The position numbers were made by a program, and so were the translations under genes. Below are positions 1-7,112 of a stretch of DNA of 23,880 nt, piece after piece. The DNA is from an uncultured Roseburia sp. (GTDB taxonomy: Bacteria; Bacillota; Clostridia; Lachnospirales; Lachnospiraceae). Where the stretch lies: assembly GCA_947070915.1 (NCBI GenBank), contig CAMTDY010000019.1, positions 1 through 23,880 on the forward strand. The letters run 5' to 3'. Position 1 is the stretch's first letter. Every line of letters begins with the position of its first letter. A model generated the notes under the pieces. It was not told the origin of the DNA. It saw only the letters and a list, made by a program, of their open reading frames with translations, and did not search any database.

Positions 1-1548
1 GAGATTGGGGAAAAGAAACTCTGTGTGGATATCGGGATGGAGCAGGGGCGGGATCTGTTTGAGAATCAGGAGATCCCGGTAAATCCGGCAGATCTTGATT
101 ACATACTTTTAACACACGCACATATTGACCACACAGGATTATTGCCGATGTTATATGCCAGAGGATTCCGGGGGCGGGTATTTACCACAAAAGCCACCGC
201 AGACCTCAGCAGTATCATGTTGAGAGACAGTGCGCATATCCAGCAGTTTGAGGCTGAATGGAGAAACCGCAAGGCGCAGAGAGCCGGCGGAGAGCAGTAT
301 GTTCCGCTTTATACGATGGAAGATGCCCTGGGGGCGGTGAGGCTTCTGGTTCCCTGCGAATACGATCACAGGATTACATTGTGCGAGGAGATCACGATAC
401 GGTTTACAGATGTAGGGCATCTGCTGGGATCGGCCTCTATCGAGATATTTGCCACAGAGGGAGACCAGCACAGGACCATTGTATTTTCCGGAGATCTGGG
501 AAATGTCAATAAACCGATTCTGCGGGATCTTATCTATACCAAAAGTGCAGATTTTGTGGTAATGGAGTCTACCTATGGAGACCGTTTTCATGGAGACGCG
601 CCGGATTATGTGGGAGAGCTGGCAGAGATCATCGAAAAAACATTTGAACGCGGCGGAAATGTTGTGATTCCTGCTTTTGCTGTGGGGAGGACCCAGGAGC
701 TTCTTTATTTTATCCGTCAGATCAAAGAACAGAAGCTCATCCGTACAAATCCGGATTTTGAGGTGTATGTGGACAGTCCTTTGGCGGTAGAAGCTACGAA
801 TATATTCGGAAAAAATGTAGAGAACTGTTTTAATGATGAGGCAAGATCGCTGGTACAGAAGGGGATCAATCCCATCGGCTTCCCAAATCTGAAGCTTTCG
901 ATCACCAGCGATGACAGTAAGGCCATCAATCTGGATCAGAACCCCAAGGTGATTATTTCCGCTTCGGGAATGTGTGAGGCAGGACGTATCCGACATCATC
1001 TGAAGCACAATCTCTGGAGAGAGGAAAGTACCATCGTTTTTGTTGGTTACCAGTCGGTGGGGACTCTTGGCAGATCGCTTCTGGAAGGGGTGGACCGTGT
1101 CAAGCTCTTTGGAGAGACCATCGAGGTGAAGGCGGAGATCGTAAAGATTTCCGGCATCAGCAGCCATGCTGACAAGAAAGGGCTTCTTAACTGGGTAAAG
1201 GGCTTTCAGGAAAAGCCGCCAAAGCAGGTATTTGTAGTGCACGGTGAAGACCATGTCTGCGACAGCTTTGCAGAGTGTGTCAGGGAGGAGCTTGGCATTG
1301 ACGCAAGCGCCCCCTACAGCGGCAGCATTTTTGATCTGCTGCGGGGACAGTACGAGTATGAGGCGCCGCCAGTATATGTGAAGAAGAAAGACTCTGCGAA
1401 GAAACGTGCCCTGGATGTATTTGGACGGCTTGTGGCAGCAGGCGAACGGCTGCTGGCGGTGATCCGCAAAAATGAGGGGCTGAGTAATAAGGAGACAGCG
1501 AAATTTACAGATCAGATCAATGCTTTATGTGATAAATGGGATCGATAG
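1..1548 (+). CDS. MBL-fold beta-CASP RNA metallo-hydrolase, 5' partial
   Basis: Reading frame 1 is open from the first base, so the true start lies to the left. About 20 residues are probably missing, because these proteins normally begin just before the first core beta strand seen here. The family comprises zinc-dependent nucleases that act on RNA in the cytoplasm. Visible motifs are the metal-binding HAHIDHTG (codons at 115-138), a later SGDLGN, the beta-CASP stretch AFAVGRTQELLYF, SASGMCEAGR, and the late histidine motif SGISSHADKKG followed by VFVVHGE of the RMMBL region. This is the short single-unit type, not the longer RNase J type. The last 90 or so residues are charged and not diagnostic. 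The family is secure; the exact substrate is not. The gene ends inside an imperfect tandem duplication (1513-1595). Confidence 0.9.
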   Translation, partial: EIGEKKLCVDIGMEQGRDLFENQEIPVNPADLDYILLTHAHIDHTGLLPMLYARGFRGRVFTTKATADLSSIMLRDSAHIQQFEAEWRNRKAQRAGGEQYVPLYTMEDALGAVRLLVPCEYDHRITLCEEITIRFTDVGHLLGSASIEIFATEGDQHRTIVFSGDLGNVNKPILRDLIYTKSADFVVMESTYGDRFHGDAPDYVGELAEIIEKTFERGGNVVIPAFAVGRTQELLYFIRQIKEQKLIRTNPDFEVYVDSPLAVEATNIFGKNVENCFNDEARSLVQKGINPIGFPNLKLSITSDDSKAINLDQNPKVIISASGMCEAGRIRHHLKHNLWREESTIVFVGYQSVGTLGRSLLEGVDRVKLFGETIEVKAEIVKISGISSHADKKGLLNWVKGFQEKPPKQVFVVHGEDHVCDSFAECVREELGIDASAPYSGSIFDLLRGQYEYEAPPVYVKKKDSAKKRALDVFGRLVAAGERLLAVIRKNEGLSNKETAKFTDQINALCDKWDR

Positions 1549-1595
1549 AATGAAGGTCAGATCAATATTTTATGTGATTCAAGTGGGATCAATAG
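1513..1595 (+). repeat. Imperfect tandem duplication of the metallo-hydrolase 3' end
   Basis: Positions 1513-1548 (the last 11 codons plus stop) and 1558-1595 are two direct copies, 36 and 38 nt long. Both begin CAGATCAAT, share TTTATGTGAT and TGGGATC, and end in ATAG. They differ by a few substitutions and a 2-nt gap. The second copy's terminal TAG merges with the AGGAGG ribosome site of the next gene (1594-1599). The second copy therefore looks like a remnant of a local duplication that moved the stop codon away from the downstream ribosome site. Confidence 0.8.
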
Positions 1596-1607
1596 GAGGA
1601 ATAGATT

Positions 1608-2933
1608 TTGAAACAAGAGGAGAGTTCAGCTCTGGACCAGAAGAATAGCCCATACGATTCCCTTACAGGATTGTATCATCTGGATACTTTTAAGACAAAT
1701 ATAAAACAGTATTTAAAAGAACGGGATTCGGGATCCCATCTTGCACTTCTCTATACGGATATCGCACACTTTGAGAGGATCAATAACCTGTATGGAAGAA
1801 ATCTGGCTGACAGCCTGCTTCTGGAATTGTCCCAGTCGATATCGAAAATTGATTTTGGACTGCGTCTTTACTGCCGGAGTGTAGCGGATCATTTTGTCAT
1901 TCTGGTCAAATTTGAAGAGAAGGAAAAACTGGATCATGATCTTCAGCGGTTCTGTAACGAATTTAACCGGCTGGCGCTGGAGCGCTTTCCAGAGGCAGTT
2001 CCCCGGCTGGGTATCGGAGCTTTTATCATTTATGATACCTCGGAGCCCATCGATGATATGGTGGAGAAAGCAAATGCGGCCAGAAAGAGTCTGCGGGGGA
2101 GATCGTCGGTGCGGGTTGCCTATTACAATCCGATTGATTTTGGAAAGCACCGGAGGGCCAAGGAGCTGGAAAAGAACATGGAGTATGCCCTGGCTCACAA
2201 AGAGTTTAAGGTGTATCTCCAGCCCAAATATGATCTTGTTACGAAGAAGATGGTGGGCGCAGAAGCCCTCGTCCGCTGGGTGAAGGAAGACGGAACGATG
2301 ATCTATCCGGATGAATTTATCCCGGTATTTGAGAGAAATGGATTTATCAGGCAGCTGGATTTCTTTGTGCTGGAGCAGGTGTGTGAGATGCTCCGAAGAA
2401 GGCTGACAAAAAATAAGGTCTGTTTTCCCATTTCCATCAACCAGTCAAGAGTCCTGTTAAATAGCGAGACCTATACTGCGGATGTGGCGATGGTGCTGAA
2501 CAGTCATGATACACCGCCGGATCTGATCGAGCTGGAGCTGACAGAGAGGATCTTTTCGGATTCCCTGGATGAGATGGCTAAGATGATGTCTGTACTGAAA
2601 GACTTAGGTATTCGATGGTCTATAGATGATTTTGGAACGGGGTATTCATCTCTGAATCTTCTGAAGAAACTGCCGGTGGATATTATTAAGATCGATAAGG
2701 CGTTTTTGGATGAGACGGAGACCTCGAATGTGAGCAAGATCATCATTCGCAAAACGGTTGAACTCACCCAGGAGCTGGATAAAATGGTGGTCTGCGAGGG
2801 TGTGGAGACAGAGGAACAGGCAAATTACCTGAAGGCGATCCACTGTGATCTGGCCCAGGGGTATCTGTACGCGAAACCGATGCCGATGGAAGAATTTGAA
2901 AAGCTGATGGATTCCACAGAGGTTGTGGCATAG
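1608..2933 (+). CDS. EAL-domain c-di-GMP phosphodiesterase with degenerate GGDEF domain
   Basis: Protein of 441 residues with no membrane segments. Residues about 15-170 form a GGDEF fold, but the signature is replaced by V92-A-D-H-F96, so cyclase activity is not expected. Residues about 185-435 are an EAL domain with the expected motifs: E219-A-L, the ELTE segment, D340-D-F-G-T-G-Y-S-S, the CEGVET segment and QGYLYAKPMP. An active c-di-GMP phosphodiesterase is therefore likely. In this family a degenerate GGDEF often serves as a GTP- or ligand-binding regulatory domain; that is inferred here. There is no separate sensory domain. The start is TTG at 1608, chosen because AGGAGG sits 8 nt upstream. 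The gene follows the metallo-hydrolase by 59 nt and could be co-transcribed with it. Confidence 0.92.
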   Translation: MKQEESSALDQKNSPYDSLTGLYHLDTFKTNIKQYLKERDSGSHLALLYTDIAHFERINNLYGRNLADSLLLELSQSISKIDFGLRLYCRSVADHFVILVKFEEKEKLDHDLQRFCNEFNRLALERFPEAVPRLGIGAFIIYDTSEPIDDMVEKANAARKSLRGRSSVRVAYYNPIDFGKHRRAKELEKNMEYALAHKEFKVYLQPKYDLVTKKMVGAEALVRWVKEDGTMIYPDEFIPVFERNGFIRQLDFFVLEQVCEMLRRRLTKNKVCFPISINQSRVLLNSETYTADVAMVLNSHDTPPDLIELELTERIFSDSLDEMAKMMSVLKDLGIRWSIDDFGTGYSSLNLLKKLPVDIIKIDKAFLDETETSNVSKIIIRKTVELTQELDKMVVCEGVETEEQANYLKAIHCDLAQGYLYAKPMPMEEFEKLMDSTEVVA

Positions 2934-2982
2934 CCCCGTTCTTTACATAAAACCACTGTGGGGCAGGATAATTTAGATTATG

Positions 2983-3001
2983 TAGTATCTGCGTGATACT
3001 A
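2983..3001. promoter_or_regulatory. Perfect dyad upstream of the transaldolase gene, candidate operator
   Basis: TAGTATC-TGCGT-GATACTA has two perfect 7-nt arms around a 5-nt centre. It lies 35 nt upstream of the start of the tal gene, in a very AT-rich leader (TATATATA at 3005-3012). A weak promoter option just upstream is TTTACA (2942-2947) with GATAAT (2967-2972) at 19-nt spacing. The position suits an operator or an RNA hairpin near the transcript start. No regulator is identified. Confidence 0.45.
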
Positions 3002-3035
3002 TCATATATATAAAAATTTTTAGGAGGTATTCATA

Positions 3036-3695
3036 ATGAAGTTTTTTGTTGACACAGCAAAAATTGATGACATTAAGAAAGCTAATGATATGGGTGTGAT
3101 CTGTGGTGTTACTACAAACCCGTCGTTGATCGCGAAAGAGGGTGGCAGAAGCCAGGAAGATGTTTTGAAAGAGATCGCTTCTATCGTGGATGGTCCCATC
3201 AGTGGAGAGGTAAAGGCAACTACCGTTGATGCAGAGGGCATGATCGCAGAGGGAAGAGAGATCGCCAAGCTACATCCCAATATGGTTGTAAAAATTCCTA
3301 TGACGGTAGAGGGGCTGAAAGCTACCAAAGTACTTGCCAGTGAGGGAATTGATGTAAATGTTACCTTGATCTTTACTGCCAATCAGGCACTCCTTGCAGC
3401 TAAGGCAGGGGCAGCTTACGTATCTCCGTTCCTGGGACGTCTGGATGACATTTCTCAGGCAGGGATCGATCTGATCGAGACCATTTCCGCTATTTTCGCT
3501 AATTATCCAGACATTGATACCGAGATCATTGCAGCCAGCGTCCGTAATCCGATCCATGTAACGGACTGTGCCCTTGCCGGAGCAGACATTGCTACCGTTC
3601 CATACGGAGTGATCGAGCAGATGACAAAACATCCGCTGACAGATCAGGGTATTGCGAAGTTCCAGGCAGACTATAAAGCGGTGTTCGGAGAATAA
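3036..3695 (+). CDS. tal: Transaldolase / fructose-6-phosphate aldolase (TalC/FSA type)
   Basis: Protein of 219 residues, the usual length of the short TalC/FSA subfamily. It is a TIM-barrel class I aldolase forming a Schiff base on K86 in the VVKIPMT motif. The N-terminal MKFFVDTAKIDDI and the GVTTNPSLIAKEG segment are typical. Family members either transfer dihydroxyacetone units between sugar phosphates (transaldolase) or cleave fructose-6-phosphate. The two-subunit transketolase directly downstream favours transaldolase of the non-oxidative pentose phosphate pathway. The start ATG at 3036 follows an AGGAGG site at 3022-3027. The stop codon lies inside the first copy of a direct repeat (3678-3703). 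Confidence 0.93.
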   Translation: MKFFVDTAKIDDIKKANDMGVICGVTTNPSLIAKEGGRSQEDVLKEIASIVDGPISGEVKATTVDAEGMIAEGREIAKLHPNMVVKIPMTVEGLKATKVLASEGIDVNVTLIFTANQALLAAKAGAAYVSPFLGRLDDISQAGIDLIETISAIFANYPDIDTEIIAASVRNPIHVTDCALAGADIATVPYGVIEQMTKHPLTDQGIAKFQADYKAVFGE

Positions 3696-3801
3696 AATGT
3701 CCCACAAGTGGGACATAGCAAGTTTGCATGCAAACTTGCGAACTATGAATAATTGCGTTGCCAGACACCGCTTTGGCGGTGTTCGGGGAATAAAATGTCC
3801 C
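3678..3801. repeat. Direct repeat flanking a palindromic insert, tal-tkt intergenic
   Basis: Two 26-nt direct repeats, 3678-3703 (end and stop of tal) and 3776-3801, match at 25 of 26 positions and are offset by 98 nt. Between them are three hairpins. ATGTCCCAC (3697-3705) pairs with GTGGGACAT (3708-3716). A perfect 22-nt palindrome at 3718-3739 is framed by CATAG (3714-3718) and CTATG (3743-3747). ACACCGC (3765-3771) pairs with GCGGTGT (3776-3782). So both ends of the insert are inverted copies of the repeat's edges. This could be a small palindromic mobile element (MITE/REP-like) or the scar of template switching. No T-tract follows, so it is not a classical terminator. Confidence 0.75.
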
Positions 3802-3846
3802 TGTAATCGTGAAAATTAAGAAATCATTATAAAAGGAGTAAAAACT

Positions 3847-4674
3847 ATGAATACGTTAGAACTGAAAAAAACGGCTAACGAAGTTCGTAAAGGTATTGTG
3901 ACCGCTGTGCACAGTGCGAAGTCCGGCCATCCAGGTGGATCGCTTTCCGCAGCAGATATTTATACATATCTTTTCTTTGAGGAACTGAATATTGATCCGA
4001 AGGATCCGCAGAAACCAGACAGAGACCGCTTTGTGCTCAGCAAAGGCCACACGGCGCCGGGGTACTATTCTGCACTGGCGAACAGGGGATTTTTCCCGGT
4101 GAAAGATCTTGAAACCCTTCGCCATACAGGATCTTACCTGCAGGGGCATCCGGACAAAAAACACATTCCGGGTGTGGATATGTCAAGTGGTTCTCTGGGA
4201 CAGGGAATTTCCGCTGCTGTTGGAATGGCATTATCTGCAAAACTCAGCGGTGAGGATTATCGTGTTTACACCCTGCTGGGAGACGGAGAGATCCAGGAAG
4301 GACAAGTATGGGAGGCAGCGATGTTTGCCGGACATCGTAAACTGGATAATTTTGTTGCCATCGTGGACAACAATGGTCTTCAGATCGATGGAGATATCGC
4401 AGATGTGTGTTCCCCCTATCCCATCGATGAAAAATTTAAGGCATTTAATTTCCATGTGATCAACGTGGATGCCCATGATTTTGACGCATTGAAAAAAGCC
4501 TTTGATGAGGCGAAGGCGACCAAGGGACAGCCGACTGCGATCATTGCCAAGAGTGTAAAGGGCAAAGGCGTATCCTTTATGGAAAATCAGGCAAGCTGGC
4601 ATGGTGCAGCTCCAAATGACGAGCAGTATGCACAGGCTATGGCAGACTTAGAGAAAGTAGGTGAATCCCTGTGA
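3847..4674 (+). CDS. Transketolase, N-terminal (TPP-binding) subunit
   Basis: Protein of 275 residues corresponding to the N-terminal half of full-length transketolase. It carries the thiamine-diphosphate motif, beginning GDGEIQEGQVWEA and ending in VDNNGLQ, and the early substrate-site segment SAKSGHPGGSLS. Other typical stretches are FVLSKGHTAPGYYSAL and the GQGISAAVGMAL segment. Together with the next protein it transfers two-carbon ketol units between sugar phosphates in the cytoplasm. The start ATG at 3847 has AAAGGAG upstream. The stop overlaps the next start by 4 nt, implying translational coupling. Split transketolases are common in Firmicutes and archaea. Confidence 0.95.
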   Translation: MNTLELKKTANEVRKGIVTAVHSAKSGHPGGSLSAADIYTYLFFEELNIDPKDPQKPDRDRFVLSKGHTAPGYYSALANRGFFPVKDLETLRHTGSYLQGHPDKKHIPGVDMSSGSLGQGISAAVGMALSAKLSGEDYRVYTLLGDGEIQEGQVWEAAMFAGHRKLDNFVAIVDNNGLQIDGDIADVCSPYPIDEKFKAFNFHVINVDAHDFDALKKAFDEAKATKGQPTAIIAKSVKGKGVSFMENQASWHGAAPNDEQYAQAMADLEKVGESL

Positions 4675-5612
4675 GTGAAGTAAAAAAGATTGCGACTCGT
4701 GAGAGTTATGGAAATGCCCTGGCAGAGCTGGGAGCAGAATTTGAGAACCTGGTTGTTCTGGATGCGGATCTTGCTGCTGCTACAAAGACGGGAGTGTTCA
4801 AGAAAGCATTTCCGGACAGACACATTGACTGTGGTATCGCAGAGTGTAATATGATCGGTATTGCAGCCGGACTTGCCGCTACCGGAAAGATTCCTTTTGC
4901 CAGTTCTTTTGCCATGTTTGCGGCAGGACGTGCTTTTGAGCAGGTTCGCAACTCCGTTGCTTATCCGAAGCTGAATGTAAAGATCGGGGCTACCCATGCA
5001 GGAATCTCCGTAGGAGAGGATGGAGCTACCCACCAGTGTAATGAGGATATCGCCCTGATGCGCACGATCCCGGGCATGGTTGTTCTGAATCCATCGGATG
5101 ACGTGGAAGCAAAGGCAGCAGTACGGGCAGCCATCGAACATGAGGGGCCGGTATATCTTCGTTTTGGTCGTCTTGCGGTTCCAGTGATCAATGACAAGCC
5201 GGATTATAAGTTTGAGCTCGGCAAGGGTGTTGTGCTGCGTGAGGGCAAAGATGTAACCATCATCGCTACTGGACTTCCTGTATCCGAGTGCCTGGCAGCA
5301 GCAGATAAACTGGCAGCTGACGGCATCGATGCGAAGGTGATCAACATACATACCATCAAACCGCTGGATGAGGAGCTTGTTCTGGCGGCAGCCAAAGAGA
5401 CTGGCAAAGTAGTAACGGTTGAGGAGCACTCAGTGATCGGCGGTCTTGGAAGTGCAGTGTGTGATGTGCTTTCTGAGAAATGCCCGACGAAAGTAATGAA
5501 GATCGGTATTAATGATACCTTTGGAGAATCTGGTCCTGCGGTTGAGCTGGTTAAGAAGTATGGTCTCGACGCAGACAGCATCTATGCAAAGGTAAAGGAT
5601 TTTGCCAAATAA
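4671..5612 (+). CDS. Transketolase, C-terminal subunit
   Basis: Protein of 313 residues made of the central pyrimidine-binding domain (about 1-180) and the C-terminal transketolase domain (about 190-313). Visible signatures are DADLAAATKTGVF, IDCGIAECNMIGIAAGLA (with the glutamate that activates the TPP aminopyrimidine), THAGISVGEDGATHQ and VEEHSVIGGLGSAV. The start is GTG at 4671 within GTGAGTG, overlapping the stop of the N-terminal subunit, so the two chains are probably made in equal amounts. Length and motifs are complete. The homologous domain of DXP synthase is an alternative family, but the separate N-terminal partner with transketolase motifs argues against it. Confidence 0.95.
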   Translation: MSEVKKIATRESYGNALAELGAEFENLVVLDADLAAATKTGVFKKAFPDRHIDCGIAECNMIGIAAGLAATGKIPFASSFAMFAAGRAFEQVRNSVAYPKLNVKIGATHAGISVGEDGATHQCNEDIALMRTIPGMVVLNPSDDVEAKAAVRAAIEHEGPVYLRFGRLAVPVINDKPDYKFELGKGVVLREGKDVTIIATGLPVSECLAAADKLAADGIDAKVINIHTIKPLDEELVLAAAKETGKVVTVEEHSVIGGLGSAVCDVLSEKCPTKVMKIGINDTFGESGPAVELVKKYGLDADSIYAKVKDFAK

Positions 5613-5629
5613 ATTTGTCTATACATAGG

Positions 5630-5654
5630 AAATGAAGTTTCGCGAATTCATTTT
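5630..5654 (+). terminator. Weak candidate terminator after the transketolase genes
   Basis: AAATGAA (5630-5636) pairs with TTCATTT (5647-5653) around a 10-nt loop containing TTCGCGAA, and a short TTTT closes it. It lies 18 nt after the stop of the transketolase C subunit. The stem is AT-rich and the T-run short, so termination would be weak. Confidence 0.3.
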
Positions 5655-5672
5655 GCTGGTATGAAACAAAAG

Positions 5673-5713
5673 CAATGGGGATTATGTTTCGGATCGAATC
5701 ATAGTCCCCATTG
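5673..5713 (+). other. Long near-perfect hairpin between transketolase and the membrane protein
   Basis: CAATGGGGATTATG (5673-5686) pairs with CATAGTCCCCATTG (5700-5713) over 14 bp with one G-U pair. After a T-T mismatch a further 4 bp form (5688-5691 with 5695-5698), leaving a 3-nt GAT loop. No T-run follows (ATATACAAAAG), so it does not look like an intrinsic terminator. It ends 28 nt before the next start codon and could act as a processing site, a transcript-stabilising structure or a regulator-binding dyad. Confidence 0.5.
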
Positions 5714-5741
5714 ATATACAAAAGAAAAGGATGTAAAGGGT

Positions 5742-7085
5742 ATGAATTATTCATTATACCAGCTATGCTGGATCTTTGTCGTTTATTCTTTGCTCGGCTG
5801 GTGTGCCGGCGTCATCGTGAATGCAGTACAGAAGAGAAAGTTTGTCAACACAGGGTTTATGTCCCTGGTTTTTTGTCCTTCCTATGGCCTGGGTGCTGTG
5901 TTATACACGGTCTTCCTGGTAGAATTACGGGAAAACTGGATATTTCTTTTTATCGCTGGTGCAGTGATGGGAGCGGTGCAGTGTATTCTGACAGGTGTTG
6001 TCCTGCAGCGGATTTTCCATCGCCGGTGGTGGGATTACAGTAAAAAGAGGTTTCAGTTTGACGGATATCTGCATATTGGGCATCTGATCGCTTTCGGGGT
6101 TTCGGCTTTTTTTATCTTCTGGATAGGAAATCCCTTGATTTTCCGGGTCTTGTCCTGGATGCCCAGGTTCATCGGCCATATTTTCTTATTGGGAATCCTT
6201 GCTTTTATGGGGATTGACGGTATCGTGTCCGGAGTAGCGGTCCTTCAGCTGAAGATCCGTCTGCGGCATATGGAGCAGTTCTCGGAAAGCATGCAGAAGG
6301 TGACGAATGAATTGGGCAATGCGCTGACGCTGAGGATCCAGAGACGAATGCTGCGGGCGTATCCGAATCTGGAGCCGGACAAGCTCAGGGAGGCGGAGCA
6401 GAGCAGGGAAAAGGCGCTTGTTTTCGCACAGGGCTGCTGTTTGTATAAACTGGTGTGGCTTTTTCTCATAGGGGCGTTTCTTGGAGATATCGTGGAAACC
6501 CTATTTTGTTTTATTACAGATGGGGTATGGATGAGCCGGAGCAGCGTTGTATACGGACCCTTTAGTTTTGTCTGGGGAATTGCCTGTGCTCTGCTGACAG
6601 GACTGTTGTACAAATATAAAGATAAAAATGACCGGTATATGTTCCTGGCAGGAACTGTACTGGGCGGTACATACGAATATATATGCAGTGTTTTCACTGA
6701 GATGGTATTTGGAACTGTATTCTGGGATTACAGTGATATCCCTTTTAATCTGGGAGGGCGTATCAATCTGCTCTATTGCTTCTTCTGGGGAATTGCCGCC
6801 GTGGTCTGGTTCAAAGGTATTTATCCGAAGCTGTCTGCCCTGATCGAAAAAATCCCCCCCAGGAAGGGAATTTTTCTTACCTGGCTGTGTATCGGCTTTA
6901 TGCTTGTGAATGCAGCATTGTCGGGTCTGGCGCTGTCAAGATATGATGAGAGGCAGAGGGAGGGCCTGATCCGGCAGGAGGAGCTGGATCCGCTGGATCA
7001 TTTCCTGGACACACATTTTCCCGATGAGAGAATGGAACGGATCTATCCGAATGCAAAAACGGTAAATGAGGAAGCACACAATTAA
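5742..7085 (+). CDS. Multi-pass membrane protein with two PF06541-like domains
   Basis: Protein of 447 residues with many hydrophobic segments, so it is integral to the cytoplasmic membrane. It resembles the clostridial 'putative ABC transporter permease' family (PF06541, CmpB), whose transport role is unproven. The N-terminal unit (about 1-170) has YSLLGWCAGV, a KFVNTGFM segment and CPSYGLG. A second unit (about 225-375) repeats the pattern with LIGAFLGDIVETL, VVYGPFSFVWG and another WDYS motif. Both units carry WDYS followed by an FxxxG element. A charged helix (about 180-220) links them, and the last 60 residues form a charged tail after one more hydrophobic segment. Start ATG follows AAAGGATGTAAAGGG. 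Its link to aroA, 27 nt downstream, is positional only. Confidence 0.75.
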   Translation: MNYSLYQLCWIFVVYSLLGWCAGVIVNAVQKRKFVNTGFMSLVFCPSYGLGAVLYTVFLVELRENWIFLFIAGAVMGAVQCILTGVVLQRIFHRRWWDYSKKRFQFDGYLHIGHLIAFGVSAFFIFWIGNPLIFRVLSWMPRFIGHIFLLGILAFMGIDGIVSGVAVLQLKIRLRHMEQFSESMQKVTNELGNALTLRIQRRMLRAYPNLEPDKLREAEQSREKALVFAQGCCLYKLVWLFLIGAFLGDIVETLFCFITDGVWMSRSSVVYGPFSFVWGIACALLTGLLYKYKDKNDRYMFLAGTVLGGTYEYICSVFTEMVFGTVFWDYSDIPFNLGGRINLLYCFFWGIAAVVWFKGIYPKLSALIEKIPPRKGIFLTWLCIGFMLVNAALSGLALSRYDERQREGLIRQEELDPLDHFLDTHFPDERMERIYPNAKTVNEEAHN

Positions 7086-7112
7086 TCTGGAAAGAAAAGG
7101 AGAGTATGAGGT

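Noticed and set aside
151..1254. 367-residue minus-strand frame inside the metallo-hydrolase gene
   Set aside because: It is antisense to a clear enzyme gene, and its translation has no recognisable domain and shadow-like composition.
2933..2964. GCCCC/GGGGC pair after the c-di-GMP gene as a terminator
   Set aside because: The 5-bp stem has a loop of over 20 nt and no T-run.
4587..5429. 280-residue minus-strand frame opposite transketolase
   Set aside because: It is a shadow of a well-conserved enzyme, with no family resemblance.
6851..6858. C-run in the membrane protein gene as a possible phase-variation tract
   Set aside because: About seven Cs is short, the frame is intact, and it encodes Pro-Pro in normal context.
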